From Schistocerca nitens (Eukaryota > Arthropoda > Insecta > Orthoptera > Acrididae), in assembly GCF_023898315.1 (NCBI RefSeq), contig NC_064614.1, forward strand, positions 115,413,501 through 115,477,500: a DNA stretch of 64,000 nucleotides, in the 5' to 3' direction. Both the position numbers and the translations under genes were made by a program. The first letter of the stretch is position 1, and each line of letters begins with the position of its first letter. The notes beneath the pieces were generated by a model. It worked only from the letters and a program-made list of their open reading frames with translations, was not told the origin of the DNA and searched no databases. Shown here one piece after another: positions 1-10,649 of this stretch.

Positions 1-190
1 TTACTGATGTTGTCTTAAGCATGACTGGGAGGCGCAGGACAAACAATGTTGGTGCGAGGGAACATCCTTGTTTAAGCCTATTAGTATTAGGGAATTTGTC
101 AGATATTTCGTCCTGATATACAACACATGTCATCGTGGAGAGCTTGAACAAAGTGTACAGGACAACGGAAATATTTAGAGACTTTCCACG
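1..190 (-). pseudogene. LINE reverse transcriptase fragment
   Basis: Read on the minus strand, the first ~90 bases translate as a reverse transcriptase palm segment containing LKQGCSLAPTLF, the counterpart of the usual (V/L)(K/R)QGC.L.P.LF block. The ~100 bases upstream encode a recognisable lead-in (CPVHFVQALHDDM, then VVYQDEISDKFPNTN) after one frameshift. This is typical of the QGCVLAPTLF type of non-LTR retrotransposon. The copy is cut by the window edge, frameshifted and without start or catalytic YADD, so it is a dead relic. No promoter or tail is visible. Confidence 0.7.
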
Positions 191-240
191 AAGCTTTCCT
201 GGGCACTATCAAAGGTATATCCTACCTCATAAATCACTAA

Positions 241-839
241 CAGAGAAAGGCTGACGTATATTTTACTGTATATTTTACGGACAAATAAGCCTCTTTCAAG
301 TATGTGACGAGAGTCGTTGCCGGATCATCTGCGGTAAAACATGCACAAAGTAGTTTTGCGCGATACGTGTGTTACCTGGCCAGACGTCATGTTATCTAGT
401 GGGAGGGCGGTGGGATGTAATGTGCCTGTTCGTTCCCTCTCCACCACACTAATAGCTCTCGTGCTGTCTCCGTAGCAACACGCGCCGTCAGCTTCCTCGC
501 ACAGAAGACAGCATGAGCCCGAGGATGCAGGACAGCACAGGTAGGCAGGCATTACCGGCGACTGTAGCTTGTACATCTGCATGCATGCTCTCTAAATCGC
601 TCCAAACTGCTTCATGGACGTAGTCCTCCCAGTGTGCCAGTCTTCCCGATCTATACATGTCTAAAAGTCGTCGCTGGTACTAACTTACCTTCATTCTAAG
701 TTCGGAAGCTGTGTGTAGGAAATAGCGGAATATTCTTGTTCTCCTACCTCGAAGAAAACCATTATTGACACAAAGTCAGCACAGTTTCAGGAAATATCGC
801 TCGTGTGCAAACAAAGTTAGCTTTCTATTCTCATGAAAT
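241..839. other. No recognised feature
   Basis: I see no protein family, RNA gene or clear repeat here. An 85-codon open frame on the minus strand (325-582) is cysteine-rich at its start but has no motif I know. Confidence 0.5.
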
Positions 840-1014
840 AATGACTACTATCGACAGGGGATCTCGAATGTAATCCATGTTTATAGATTTCCAGAACCAC
901 TTCACACCGTTCCTTAAAAGCGGCTTCTAATCAAATTGCATGCCTATGAAGTATCGTCTCAGCTGTGCGACTGGATTCGTGATTTCCTGCCGAAAAGGTC
1001 ACATTTCGCAGCAA

Positions 1015-1488
1015 CAATAGATTTACTATTGAAATTTGGAGGCAGCACTTTTCAGGAGCAGTCGGACAACATATTGCTTCCCCCCACAAACAACTCGCGT
1101 ATTGTCGTCGTGCGGTAGCGTTCTCGCTTCCCGCGCCCGGGTTCCCGGGTTCGATTCCCGGCGGGGTCAGGGATTTTCTCTGCTTCGTGACGACTGGGTG
1201 TTGTGTGATGTCCTTAAGTTAGTTAGGTTTAAGTAGTTCTAAGTTCTAGCGGACTGATGACCATAGATGTTAAGTCCTATAGTGCTCAGAGCTATTTGAA
1301 CCAACTCGCGTATTGGCCACGAGGAGAAAATTCGAGAAATTAGAGTCAGTACAGAGGCTTACCAACAATCATTCTTCCCACGCACTATTCACTAGTGGAA
1401 CGGGGTTGGAGGGATCAGATAGTGATACCGAAAGTACCCTCGACGACACACTATTAGGTGGCTTACGGGGTATGATGTAGATGTAGGT
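1015..1488 (+). mobile_element. LINE 3'-end fragment inserted in the LINE at 840-2385
   Basis: The host LINE breaks off at about 1014 in a conserved reverse transcriptase stretch and resumes at about 1489 (CTGACGAAAAGTCATCGAG, matching the family copy at 58.6 kb). The inserted piece ends in GATGTAGATGTAG, preceded by a sequence close to the 3' end of the minus-strand LINE at 27270 (GGTGGCTTRCGGRGTATG). It is therefore a 5'-truncated copy of that second LINE family. It is itself split by the SINE at 1105-1301. Exact ends and target duplication are not clear. Confidence 0.65.
1105..1301 (+). mobile_element. tRNA-derived SINE, head type B
   Basis: Head reads TCGTGCGGTAGCG..CGGGTTCGATTCCCGG (A-box and B-box-like pol III promoter). 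The body ends in the shared tail TTTAAGTAGTTCTAAG...GTGCTCAGAGCTATTTGAA. A perfect 14-bp target duplication CAACTCGCGTATTG lies at 1091-1104 and 1302-1315, so both ends are defined and the insertion is comparatively young. Confidence 0.92.
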
Positions 1489-2594
1489 GAACTGACGAAA
1501 AGTCATCGAGTGAAAAGAGAAGTGATACCTGCCGTTCCCCAAGGAAGTGTTATAGGCTTTCTGCTGTTCCTAATCTATATAAACGATTTCTGTGACAATC
1601 TGAGCAACCGTCTTAGGTTGTTTGCAGATGATGATGTCGTTTATCGTCTAGTACAGTCTCGAAAGATCAGACCCGATTCCGAAATAATGGAGCAAAGTCA
1701 GCTGTATGGTGTAAAAAGTGGCAGTTGATCGTAAATACTAAAACTGTGAGTTCATCCATGAGAGTACTAAAATAAATCCGTTAAAACTTCCGTTACACGA
1801 TAAATCGCAGGAGACTAAAGACTATGAATTCAACGAAATACCTAGGAATTACAATTACAAACAACTTTTGGAACGATCACGTAGATAATGTTGTGGATAA
1901 GCAAACGAAAGACGGCGATTTATTGGCACAACATTTAAAAGATGCAAACAAATTCACTAGACTACCTACACTATGCTTGTCCGTCGTCTTCCAGAATATT
2001 GCTATGCGGTGTAGGATCCTTACCAGACAGGTTGACGGGGGAGATAGAAAGAGTTCAAAGAAGGTGAGCTCGTTTTGTACTGTCGCGAAATAGAGGAGAG
2101 AGTGTCACCGACATGATACGCGATTTGGCACGGTAGTCATTAAAATAAAGGCGTTGTTCGTTGCGACGGGATCTTTTCACGTAATTTCAATCGCTGACTT
2201 TCTCCTCCGAATGCGAAAATATTCTGTTGACCCCCACCTACGTTGAGAGAAAAGATCATCGTAATAAACAGAATCAAAGCTCGCACGAAAGATTCAAGTG
2301 TTCATTTTTCTCGCGCGTTGCGAAATAGTGTGGAAGTGGCAAGATTGACACTATGCCGTGCACTTCATAGAGTAGTAGTCATGTAGATGTGCTTGTAAAT
2401 GATTCTTTGATGGGAATCGTCCGAAATAAATCTATAAAAAGTCTCTCTTCAAATGTGATTAAGTTCACTTTTGTGACACTCTCTTTAAAGTTTTATCTTC
2501 CGTTCTATACTTATTATTCTGTGTTTAATTTCCATTGTAAAGTTTCGTGGAATTTTCTTTTCGTCGTGGGAACTCGCCTACAAGTTCTTTGACA

Positions 2595-2783
2595 AATGGC
2601 TCTGAGCACTATGGGACTCAACTGCTGAGGTCATTAGTCCCCTAGAACTTAGAACTACTTAAACCTAACTAACCTAAGGACATCACACACATCCATGCCC
2701 GAGGCAGAATTCGAACCTGCGACCGTAGCGGTCTCGCGGTTCCAGACTGCAGCGCCAGAACCGCGCGGCCACTTCGGCCGGCC
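2595..2783 (-). mobile_element. tRNA-derived SINE, head type A
   Basis: Minus-strand copy whose head carries GGCCGAAGTGGCCGCGCGGTT and a B-box-like GGTTCGAATTC, followed by the shared tail. Flanked by the 12-bp duplication AGTTCTTTGACA at 2583-2594 and 2784-2795. Confidence 0.92.
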
Positions 2784-2975
2784 AGTTCTTTGACAGTTTT
2801 ACTGGCCTAAGGATGGTCGAATTTTGCCTAAAAAGGTCCCAGTTTAAAAATAATAATATTTTATAATATTTATAATATTTTTATCTCAACACTGTCAAAA
2901 TATTAAAGATTTTTCATTTTATATTTTTTTCGTTATCAGTGGCTAAGACACATCACTGAAAAGCAACTGTTTGAG

Positions 2976-3397
2976 TGAAACTTCTTGGAAGATTAAAAGT
3001 GTGTGCCGGACCGAGACTCGAACTCTGGACCTTTGCCTTTCTCTGCCAAGTGCTCTACCAACAGATCTACCCAAGCACGACTCACGCCCCGTCCTCACAG
3101 CTTTAATTCCGCCAGTACCTCGTCTCCTACCTTCCAAACTTTACAGAAGCTCTCCTGCGAACCTTCGCACCTCCGCAATATCCTTTCTTTCAGGAGTGCT
3201 AGTTATCCAGGTTCGCAGGAGAGCTTCTGTAAAGTTTGGAAGGTAGAAGACGAGGTACTGGCGGAATTAAAGCTGTGAGGACGGGGCGTGAGTCGTGCTT
3301 CGGTAGCTCAGTTGGTAGAGCACTTGGCCGAGAAAGGCAAAGGTCCCGAGTTTGAGTCTCGGTCCGGCACACAGTTTTAATCTTCCAGGAAGTTTCA
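2976..3397. repeat. 188-bp-arm palindrome with a tRNA-like sequence in each arm
   Basis: Arms 2976-3163 and 3210-3397 are inverted copies of each other with few mismatches, around a 46-nt loop. The outer part of each arm is tRNA-like: in the right arm (about 3298-3371, plus) GGTAGCTCAGTTGGTAGAGC matches an A-box/D-arm and GAGTTTGAGTCTC a B-box/T-arm. The left arm holds the same on the minus strand. A unique tail (to ~3440, CGCTGCAGAGTGAAAATC) follows the right arm only. I read it as a tRNA-derived SINE or foldback dimer, not as functional tRNA genes, because the arms differ from each other and the anticodon loop is irregular. Confidence 0.8.
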
Positions 3398-3758
3398 TAT
3401 CAGCGCACACTCCGCTGCAGAGTGAAAATCTCATTCTGGAAACTGTTTTAGTATGTGCTGTAGTTAAACAGGCAGTAATGCCTGTCAGAAGAAAAGCATT
3501 TCTCGTACTTTTCTACTTTCTATTCTCTAACCGACGCGATAAGATCTCGTTCCTTTAGAGAGATCGAGTCTTTCCTGGAAAATCACAACGAGCTGGAAGT
3601 GGAACGAGATGGTTTCCTCGGTGGGAAAATTTGGGAGGCGGTAGGGTAGATCTGTTCTTCACCTTACATCCAGTTTGTAATGGTTCTCTATTTACGTGAC
3701 CATGACGACACTCCAACCCCAGTTCTCGATAACAGTAATATCGTACTACTTTTCTGCG

Positions 3759-3970
3759 CGTCCGCGGCTCGTGGTCGTGCGGTAGCGTTCTCGCTTCCCA
3801 CGCCCGGGTTCCCGGGTTCGATTCCCGGCGGGGTCAGGGATTTTCTCTGCCTCGTGATGACTGGGTGTTGTGTGGTGTCCTAAGGTTAGTTAGGTTTAAG
3901 TAGTTCTAAGTTCTAGGGGACTGATGACCACAGATGTTAAGTCCCATAGTGCTCAGAGCCATTTGAACAA
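3759..3970 (+). mobile_element. tRNA-derived SINE, head type B
   Basis: Complete head (GGTCGTGCGGTAGCG, then CGGGTTCGATTCCCGGCGG) and shared tail ending CAGAGCCATTTGAACAA. Flanking 12-bp duplication TACTTTTCTGCG at 3747-3758 and 3971-3982. Confidence 0.93.
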
Positions 3971-3982
3971 TACTTTTCTGCG

Positions 3983-5440
3983 AAGTAACAGACATATGTT
4001 TGTGACAATATTCACATTTGGTTTTATTAATGTATAAGTACTCCGATGTATCGATATATTACAGTGATATGGTTCTTGTGTGTATTCATTTCTGTGAGAT
4101 TATCATAATCTTTGACTTACTTGTAACCGTTTTGGCGCGAATGCGCACAGAGCAGTCTTTGTTTCACTTTGGCAGAAATTAAGTTGTTATTTCGATTTGT
4201 AAAAGAACAGTCAAGTCTTGTCTTTGGTTAAAGTGTAAATTAAATATATGGAGATTGATAGAAAACTGTTTTCTTGATGATGTGACAATTAAGAAGAAGT
4301 ATGTGTGAATTTACAAGAAGTTTAATAAAAATGTGGATCGTGAACACCAAGTCAAAAATTACTTATACCATACCATTGTTCTGATCTGGGATTGTTTGAT
4401 CATTAAGAATTTCCTGAAAAACGCATTTGTTAGGTCTTCAAATACTGCTAAAATACAGATCTGGACCTTCTAGCAGTCAAAGTGGAATCACCCTAGAACC
4501 AACAAGATGAGCCATAACAACTTCGACGAAATCTATGTGGGAATCCATTCAAGATAAGTGCCAATCAATGACTTTTTCACAGTGACCTCATTATTTCCAC
4601 AGTCAATAACTTTGTTGTTGCGCGATAAAGCGAACATATGCTGCGTGAGGAACATTATTAACCTGAATTCTAACCTACTTTGCAAGTGGTGGTATTGTTA
4701 GAAGTTGGAACATCCAATTGGAACTTTCCGAAATATTTGCCTAGAACATTTCAATTTAGAACAGTGGAAGTTTTAACCTGATTAAGTATATGTAAGCCAG
4801 ATGTGTATGATTGCGTGGAGGTGTTTTTATGTGTGTGAAAGAGCTAGGCGGATGACTTACTTGAGCTGTAATGAGGTGCACTTTAGACAAGGTGTTTCGT
4901 GTCCACGAAGTGGCATTGTAGCGCTGAAGCGCCCATGTAATATCGCACTGGTCCCAGCGGGGAAAGCAATCTGCGGTTTAGTGTTCGCGGTGACGAATTC
5001 CGTCTTATTTAGTTATCTCATAAATGTGGTTTGCGAGTAAAGAACTATCGCTGCCAGTAGTTGCAGATTCGAACAGGGACTGTAAAAGACATATTGGTCA
5101 GCTGACAGTCAAGGCGGAACCAAACCACCATTAACCATAAGTTTATTATCAAGCGCACTGGACAGCGTACGAGACCAACTGTACAATTAGAAAATGAATA
5201 TTCCAGTGAGTTACTTACGTAACGGTGTCGGCAACAAGATCTAATGGTTTACGTTTATGACATATTTGTGTTTCATCTATGCTGTTGCGAGCGTTGGACA
5301 GACGGAATGTCTGTACTGCAAATTTTCAAACGAACCATTATTGGCACCGATGACCAGTGCTGCGAAGCCGCAATGAAGTGTGAAAAGTATTATTATATCA
5401 GTTCTTGACATTCATCATAACAACAAACAAAACAAAAATT
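3983..5440. other. No recognised feature
   Basis: AT-rich sequence with only short chance frames. No repeat family, RNA gene or splice-flanked exon that I can support. Confidence 0.5.
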
Positions 5441-5750
5441 ATCAACACAACGGGAAAACAGCCAAAGTTTCAAATTTCACTTTTATTTGGTTGGTGCTAG
5501 TTTCGGGTCGGGATCCATTTTCAAATCATCCACATACTCAAAATGGAATTTCCCAAAGTATGAGAACCATGTCAAGATAACAAACCTATACATACAGCAG
5601 AAATGTTTGTTATCTTGACATGATTCTTCTATTTTAGGAAACACCATTTAGACTATCTGGATGATTTGAAAATGGGTCCCGACCTGAAACTAGTCTTCAA
5701 GCAAATAAAAGTGAAATCTGCAACTTTGGCTGTTTTTCCGTTGTATTGAT
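5441..5750. repeat. Foldback element, ~145-bp arms
   Basis: Arms 5441-5585 and 5605-5750 are inverted copies with scattered mismatches and small indels; the loop is 19 nt. The inner 13 bp are a perfect match (CAAGATAACAAAC / GTTTGTTATCTTG). Each arm contains a block reading TGAAAATGG-TCCCGACC-GAAACTAG on its own strand, resembling the GAAAC block of the hammerhead-like repeats elsewhere in the window. No coding capacity; it is a non-autonomous foldback/MITE-like repeat. Confidence 0.8.
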
Positions 5751-6311
5751 TAACACAAGTTGCTGCCCTGCAATTACTCCAGCATACTGGGAAGTTCGAA
5801 AATAAATTGTAGCTACAGCAGCAATTCTAGCGTCACTGTAGTGTCATATTTAGAGGAACCAGTATAAAATTGTTGTATGTGAGGTCCGCCCGTAGCTTCA
5901 TATGTAGCCCACACTGCAGAACAGTATTTCATCAGTGGGTTTATAAGGAAGATAAGAAGAAAGGAAGGTTAGAGTTTAGCGTCGTGTCAATATCGAGGTC
6001 ATTAGAGACATATTCCTAGCTCGATTAGACAAGGATGAAAGGAAATCAGACTTGATCGCCTGACGCGATGCAGAAAAAGCGTGGCAAACGTAAATCAGGT
6101 ACCTTATTACTTGCCATCTTCCTTTTGCTGCTACCGTGCTATCTCTTTCATAGACATATTCTACTTTTGCTTTACGTGCGACAGACTGTATGTGATGATG
6201 TAAATACTGTGTTGCCTTACTCATCTATATAAACATCTGAATCCCGCACATCGCTATGAAGCCCAGACTGAGGCTAATATCATTGTATCGTACTGTTACG
6301 CTTTCTTTTTT

Positions 6312-6504
6312 AAAAAAAATGGCTCTGAGCACTATTGGACTTAACTTCAGAGGTCATCAGTCCCCTAGAACTTTTAACTACTTAAACCTAACTAACCTAA
6401 GGACATCACACACATCTATGCCCGAGGCAGGATTCGAAACTGCGACCGTAGCGGTCGCGCAGTTCCAGATTGTAGAGCCTAGAACCGTTCGGCCACCACG
6501 GCCG
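6312..6504 (-). mobile_element. tRNA-derived SINE, head type A
   Basis: Minus-strand copy with A-rich 3' end (6312-6319), shared tail and type A head with B-box-like sequence. Flanked by the 12-bp duplication GCTTTCTTTTTT at 6300-6311 and 6505-6516. Confidence 0.9.
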
Positions 6505-6516
6505 GCTTTCTTTTTT

Positions 6517-7763
6517 CATTCTGCTCACGAATGAGATGTGGAAAGGTGTCTGCTTATCTGTCAAAGGGCAGTGCGTAGCAATACACACAAAACTCTTATG
6601 TACTTTAGAGAAATTCACGATTCCAAAAAACAGAATTTTAAATCTTCTGTTTCGTACACTAAGTGTAGACTACAGTCAATCAAGTCTAGGTGCTAGGTGA
6701 AGATACCGTTTCATACCCAACGAATTTTTAATGCCATGCTTTTTCTATGAAGTTCTCGGTCCTGCACTTTTACTTTTCATTTCGTACGATGCTTTTTTTT
6801 CCTTCATTTACCGACAATGACCGGTTTCTGTGTTGGGTAAATTATTGTAGAGAAAATTATTGTAGAGACTGGAATTCGTTCTATATTTCTGTTCCAACTA
6901 AGCTTTGGCATAGGTTACAGTGTTACCAACGAAACATTTGAAGATACACCCAGTATTATGTATTTGTTCTTACTGTTGACAAATGACAGCAGAGTTGAAT
7001 ACAAATCGACTTATTTTCGTGTGTTTTTGGGCGTCAGAGGCCAAGGTGTGAACTACTACACGTCTGCCTACCGAGGTCTAAACAGCTACAGTCACTTCTA
7101 GATAGACCAAACACGGGATGCCACAAGAAGTGTCCGCTAATCTTAAATGGTCCCTGTCTATAAGTGATAGTTAATGACACTGAAATGCCTCACATCTTAT
7201 GATAGAAGAGCTCCAGTAATTTTTTATTCAATGACAAAGAGAGAGGATGGTTTAAATATCTGTTGTTGTATAATCTCCTCCTCCTAACGAGTTCACTGAC
7301 ATCCATTAGGAAAGCGTACTCTCTCATCATTAACAGTATTACGACAGCACTGATAACCTCACTTCGTCGTGCAGACGAAACCCGACAGCCTATTTACATA
7401 CCCTAGCAAAATCGATTCAGGCTTAACATTCATTGTCATTATAGGAGTTGGTAGCTCTTGATAGAAATGTAAAGTAATTTAGCTAATTACGTGAGTTACA
7501 AACGTCATACGGCATCCGCAGTTGTCGATAAGCGAAACCACTATTTATTTTCCAGTAAAACGTTGACAAAGCACATCATGATGTGTATCGAACTCGAAAC
7601 ACCGCTTTTGAAATTGATCTTTCCGTAGAGACCACACGATGCACTGTTAGCGCAGTCATCTGTTGTAAATTACGATATGCAGGTGTTTTTCGTGTTTAAA
7701 GCATATTACTTACGTAAAAGGTACAGTGTCTTTATAGAAATATACAGAGTGCTCAAAAAGTGT
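6517..7763. other. No recognised feature
   Basis: Nothing supportable. An intact short direct repeat (AAATTATTGTAGAG) sits at about 6839-6868, too small to classify. Confidence 0.5.
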
Positions 7764-7971
7764 CACCGAGCGAGATAGCGCAGCGGTTAGCACACTGGAC
7801 TCGCATTCGGGAGGACGACGGTTCAAATCCGTGTCTGGCTCTCCTGATTTAGGTTTCTCGTGATTTCGTTAAATCGCTTCAGGCAAATGCTGGGATGGTT
7901 CCTATGAAAGAGCGCCGCCGAGTTCTTTCCCTAACCCGATGGGACCGGACATCCCCCAAAACCAAGCAACC
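7764..7971 (+). mobile_element. tRNA-derived SINE, second family
   Basis: Head CACCGAGCGAGATAGCGCAGCGGTTAGCACACTGGACTCGCATTCGGGAGGACGACGGTTCAAATCC read in parts: A-box-like AGCGCAGCGGTTAGC and B-box-like GGTTCAAATCC. The body (GATTTAGG, TTTCGTGATTT, AAATGCTGGGATGG, CCCCCAAAACCAAGC) matches the minus-strand copies at 28423, 40160 and 17796. It shares no tail with the main SINE family. Confidence 0.85.
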
Positions 7972-7974
7972 GAA

Positions 7975-8112
7975 AAGTGCCGAATATTTCGACAGGTGCT
8001 AGTACCCATCAAAGCAAGAAAAAGATGCTCAATGAAAATGGGCTCTAAAATGCATTCCTCATGAGCTATGAGCACTTGTTCATCTTCGGTACAGTGAAAC
8101 ACATCTCCTCTG
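7975..8112 (+). repeat. Dispersed repeat, unclassified, copy 1
   Basis: The stretch GCATTCCTCATGAGCTATGAGC..TTGTTCATCTTCG.TACAGTGAAACACATCTC is repeated about 1.1 kb away at 9056-9225 in the same orientation with roughly 85-90% identity by eye. No coding motif. It directly precedes the LINE 3' fragment here and follows a SINE in the other copy. Confidence 0.55.
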
Positions 8113-8542
8113 GACTGTGTGAACTCAAGAACATCCTGCAGAAGCCTGTTTAGGGAACTAGGGATACTAACTACTGCTTCCCAATATATTTATTCCTTGA
8201 TGAAATTTGTCATTAAAAATATATCACTTTTTCAAACCAACAGCTCAATTCATGGAATCAATACTAGGAATAAGAATAATCTTCACAAGGATTTAAAGTC
8301 ACTTAGTCTAGTACAAAAAGCTGTGCATTATTCAGGAACACACATTTTCAATAACTTGGCAGCAGCCATAAAAAGCTTAACAACCAATGAAATTCAGTTT
8401 AAGAGAAGCCTAAAGGATTTATTGGTGACCAACTCCTTCTACTCCATTGATGAATTTCTTAGTAAAACCAACTGATTTGTATATAAGTACAACATAACTT
8501 CTGCACAATTTCAGTGCAGTAATGTGTTCATTGAAAATTTGA

Positions 8543-8574
<32 letters not shown>

Positions 8575-8910
8575 AAGTATAATCTAACTTCTGCACCATT
8601 TCAGTGCAGTAATGTGTTCATTGTAAATAAGTATTACAGTAGTTGTATTATATGTTTATTACCTTATAAATAAATAAATAAACTTTTTTATTTTAAATTC
8701 AGTGCATTAGTATTTGTAAAATGACTCTTAGTGTTCATTAAAAAATGACGATCATTCCACTTGGGACCTGTGGAATGGTACATTAGCTTATTTGTTTTAG
8801 TTGTAAATATTTGTCATGTATTGTTGTTTTTCTGACATGTTCCACATCCTGGAGGACCTCCTCACTACGTATCAATTGGAATGAAAGTAAATCTAATCTA
8901 ATCTAATCCC
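8113..8910 (+). pseudogene. LINE 3' fragment: C-terminus of ORF2 plus 3' UTR
   Basis: The reading frame 8119-8475 ends in a protein tail characteristic of a jockey/CR1-like ORF2: SCRSLFRELGILTTASQYIY, INTRNKNNLH, FKRSLKDLLVTNSFYSIDEF. The 3' UTR follows, ending in TAATC repeats (about 8890-8910), the tail of that LINE type. The 5' part with the polymerase is absent, so it is a dead 5'-truncated insertion. Its 3' UTR contains a 54-bp direct duplication (8485-8538, 8575-8628) on either side of a TG run. Confidence 0.8.
8543..8570. repeat. (GT)14 microsatellite
   Basis: Uninterrupted GT dinucleotide run inside the LINE 3' UTR, between two copies of a 54-bp duplication. Confidence 0.95.
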
Positions 8911-9055
8911 GGTGGAGGTTCGAGTCCTCCCTCGGTCATGGGTGTGTGTGTTTATCCTTAGGATAATTTAGGTTAAGTAGCGTGTAAGCTTAGGGACTGA
9001 TGACCTTAACAGTTAAATCCCGTAATATTTCACACACATTTGAACATTTTTTTAA
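8911..9055 (+). mobile_element. tRNA-derived SINE, head type C, 5'-truncated
   Basis: Starts abruptly after the TAATC tail of the LINE at CCGGTGGAGGTTCGAGTCC (B-box-like). It continues with the type C body (GTGTGTGTGTTTATCCTTAGG, TAAGCTTAGGGACTGATGACC, TTTCACACACATTTGAAC) and ends in a T run. The A-box half of the tRNA head is missing. No target duplication seen. Confidence 0.8.
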
Positions 9056-9225
9056 CATCTCCTCTACTGGAAGCTCTTTGTTTTCCATATTTTGGGAGGA
9101 GGTAGTATAGACCAAAAGAAGGAAAATGTCCAGTAAACATAGGCACCAAAATACATCCCTCAAGAGCTATGAGCATTTGTTCATCTTCGCTACTGTGAAA
9201 CACATCTCTTCTATTGAAGAAGTGC
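9056..9225 (+). repeat. Dispersed repeat, unclassified, copy 2
   Basis: Second copy of the repeat at 7975-8112; this copy extends further upstream (TTTTGGGAGGAGGTAGTATAGACC). No motif identifies its class. Confidence 0.55.
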
Positions 9226-9329
9226 TCATAAGTCAGATTTTCTAGCTTCCCTACCACGTTCAAACTTCCGGTATTCCATGCCTAAACTTGTAGGACGCTA
9301 TCCCTTCGTCCAATCATTTCCTCATGGTT

Positions 9330-9735
9330 ACCTCCCCATTGGCAGTCTCCTCCCGAGTGGGGACTAGTCCGGCAGAGGAAAGATAATGATGACACTTTTT
9401 CTGTTACAGGCCACATGTTCTGTAGCTACGCATCATGTGTCTCTAATGCAGCATTTGCCATTGCCTTCAGCATCCACATGCCGTTGATCATTGCTGATTC
9501 TTCTGCCTTTTAGGGGTAGTTTCCCACCCAAAGGGCAAGAGAGTGCCCTGAAACTCAGTGGGCTCCTCCGCTCTCTTTGACAAGGCCGTTGGCAGAACGA
9601 GGGTGACTTCTAATGCAGGAAGTGTTCGGCCGCCATTGCTGATTATTTTTATTCAAAATGTAAGTAGTGTCGAGGCTCGAACCAGGGACCGAGGACGTTT
9701 TGATTACTAATCAATGACGCTACCCTCTACTACGC
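9330..9735 (-). repeat. Possible long tRNA-derived SINE
   Basis: On the minus strand a tRNA-like start is visible near 9735-9660: an anticodon-arm-like stretch followed by GGTCCCTGGTTCGAGCCTCG, a good B-box. The sequence runs on to about 9330 without coding capacity. Single copy in this window, so repeat status rests on the promoter-like head alone. Confidence 0.45.
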
Positions 9736-10294
9736 GTATACCAAATGGGAAAGCGACAAGGCACAGCCGCCACCCTAATGGTCCCCCGAGTCACCCTATT
9801 GCGTATTTCCCTTTGTAGGGAAAGTGTTCACGAAATAGAACGACAAGAGGAAAAGCTTGGTCGTTCTAAATGGCTGTTACAGTTCTTTAGCGGAATATTA
9901 TGCACTGCGTAATAATAATTTATAACACCCTTAGGATGAGCTCACACTACTTACATTTCGTGTTCACTTACGTACTTAAGGCTAAAGCAAGAGATAAATA
10001 CACAATTTTATAGTTTCACTAGGTGTTAATTGCATCTCTCTCTACTTCAGCTTCATTAAATATTCCATATTAAGAGCCTCTTGTAATCTCCAGAAGACCA
10101 CTATAAACCACAGTAGTTTCAGTGTAATTATCTTTGAATAAAAGTGTCATTTCTGTTCGTCTCGCTGTGTATTTCTTTGCCACCTTCCGTGACGTTCTGT
10201 AGTAGTTCTAACGAGTGTATCTGCGTAGCCATCCTCAGCAGCAAGCACAGAAATACTTGTTTTGTGAATAAAACCGCATTTTCTTGCTGCAACT
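9736..10294. other. No recognised feature
   Basis: No family, RNA gene or repeat that I can support. Confidence 0.5.
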
Positions 10295-10305
10295 TAATTT
10301 ATTTT

Positions 10306-10354
10306 TCCCAGACGCGTTTCGCCTTTTTCTTGCTCTAAGGCATATTCAGTGGGA
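10306..10354 (-). ncRNA. Hammerhead-ribozyme-like motif, decayed core
   Basis: Read on the minus strand: UCCCA, then CUGAAUA, one spacer U, stem II GCC/GGC around a 15-nt loop, GAAA, a mini stem III (C-GC-G), cleavage-site-like UC, and UGGGA that pairs with the initial UCCCA as stem I. This is the order of a type I hammerhead. The conserved G of CUGANGA (G8) is U here, so this copy is probably not active. Confidence 0.5.
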
Positions 10355-10649
10355 TAGTTTGTTGGCATCGGTGTTTCCTCTCATCTGGTGTGGAGGGCGC
10401 ATTACCACTTCGTTTCCGGAACATAAGCACAATTTTGTATTCCGAACTCTTTCTATAGCACTGTTCAACATGTTTCTCCTTCTTTGTGGTGCACTAGTAC
10501 TCTTTTGCCTCTAGTTATAGGTATTTGTTCGAACGCTGTGCTTTAACGACGTCGATATTGTGAGTTGATTATGTGCTTCCTCCTCCAAACAGGAAGTGGT
10601 AGTGCGACCTCCAGACAAGATGAGAGGAAACGCCGATGCCAAAAAACTC

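Larger units (their letters stand above)
840..2385 (+). pseudogene. Degenerate jockey/CR1-like LINE, interrupted at 1015-1488
   Basis: Non-LTR retrotransposon relic of the same family as the longer minus-strand copy at 57727-59765. Pieces in order are a palm start (FIDFQ near 880), SQLCDWIRDFLPKRSHF (from ~957), then after a foreign insertion VPQGSVIGFLLFLIYINDF and RLRLFADD (1530-1640, catalytic Asp pair present), NSTKYLGITITNN (1827-1866), and a 3' part ending near 2385 with a TGTAGATG-rich tail. Multiple frameshifts and stops mean it cannot code. The family's C-terminal segment (CSFFSRALRNSVEV-like, near 2300) is still readable. Clade assignment from motifs only. Confidence 0.75.

Noticed and set aside
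325-582. 85-codon open frame rich in Cys
   Set aside because: No known domain, no splice or promoter context; likely chance.
3298-3371. Functional tRNA gene
   Set aside because: It lies in a palindromic repeat with an irregular anticodon loop and diverged mirror copy; called as SINE-type sequence.
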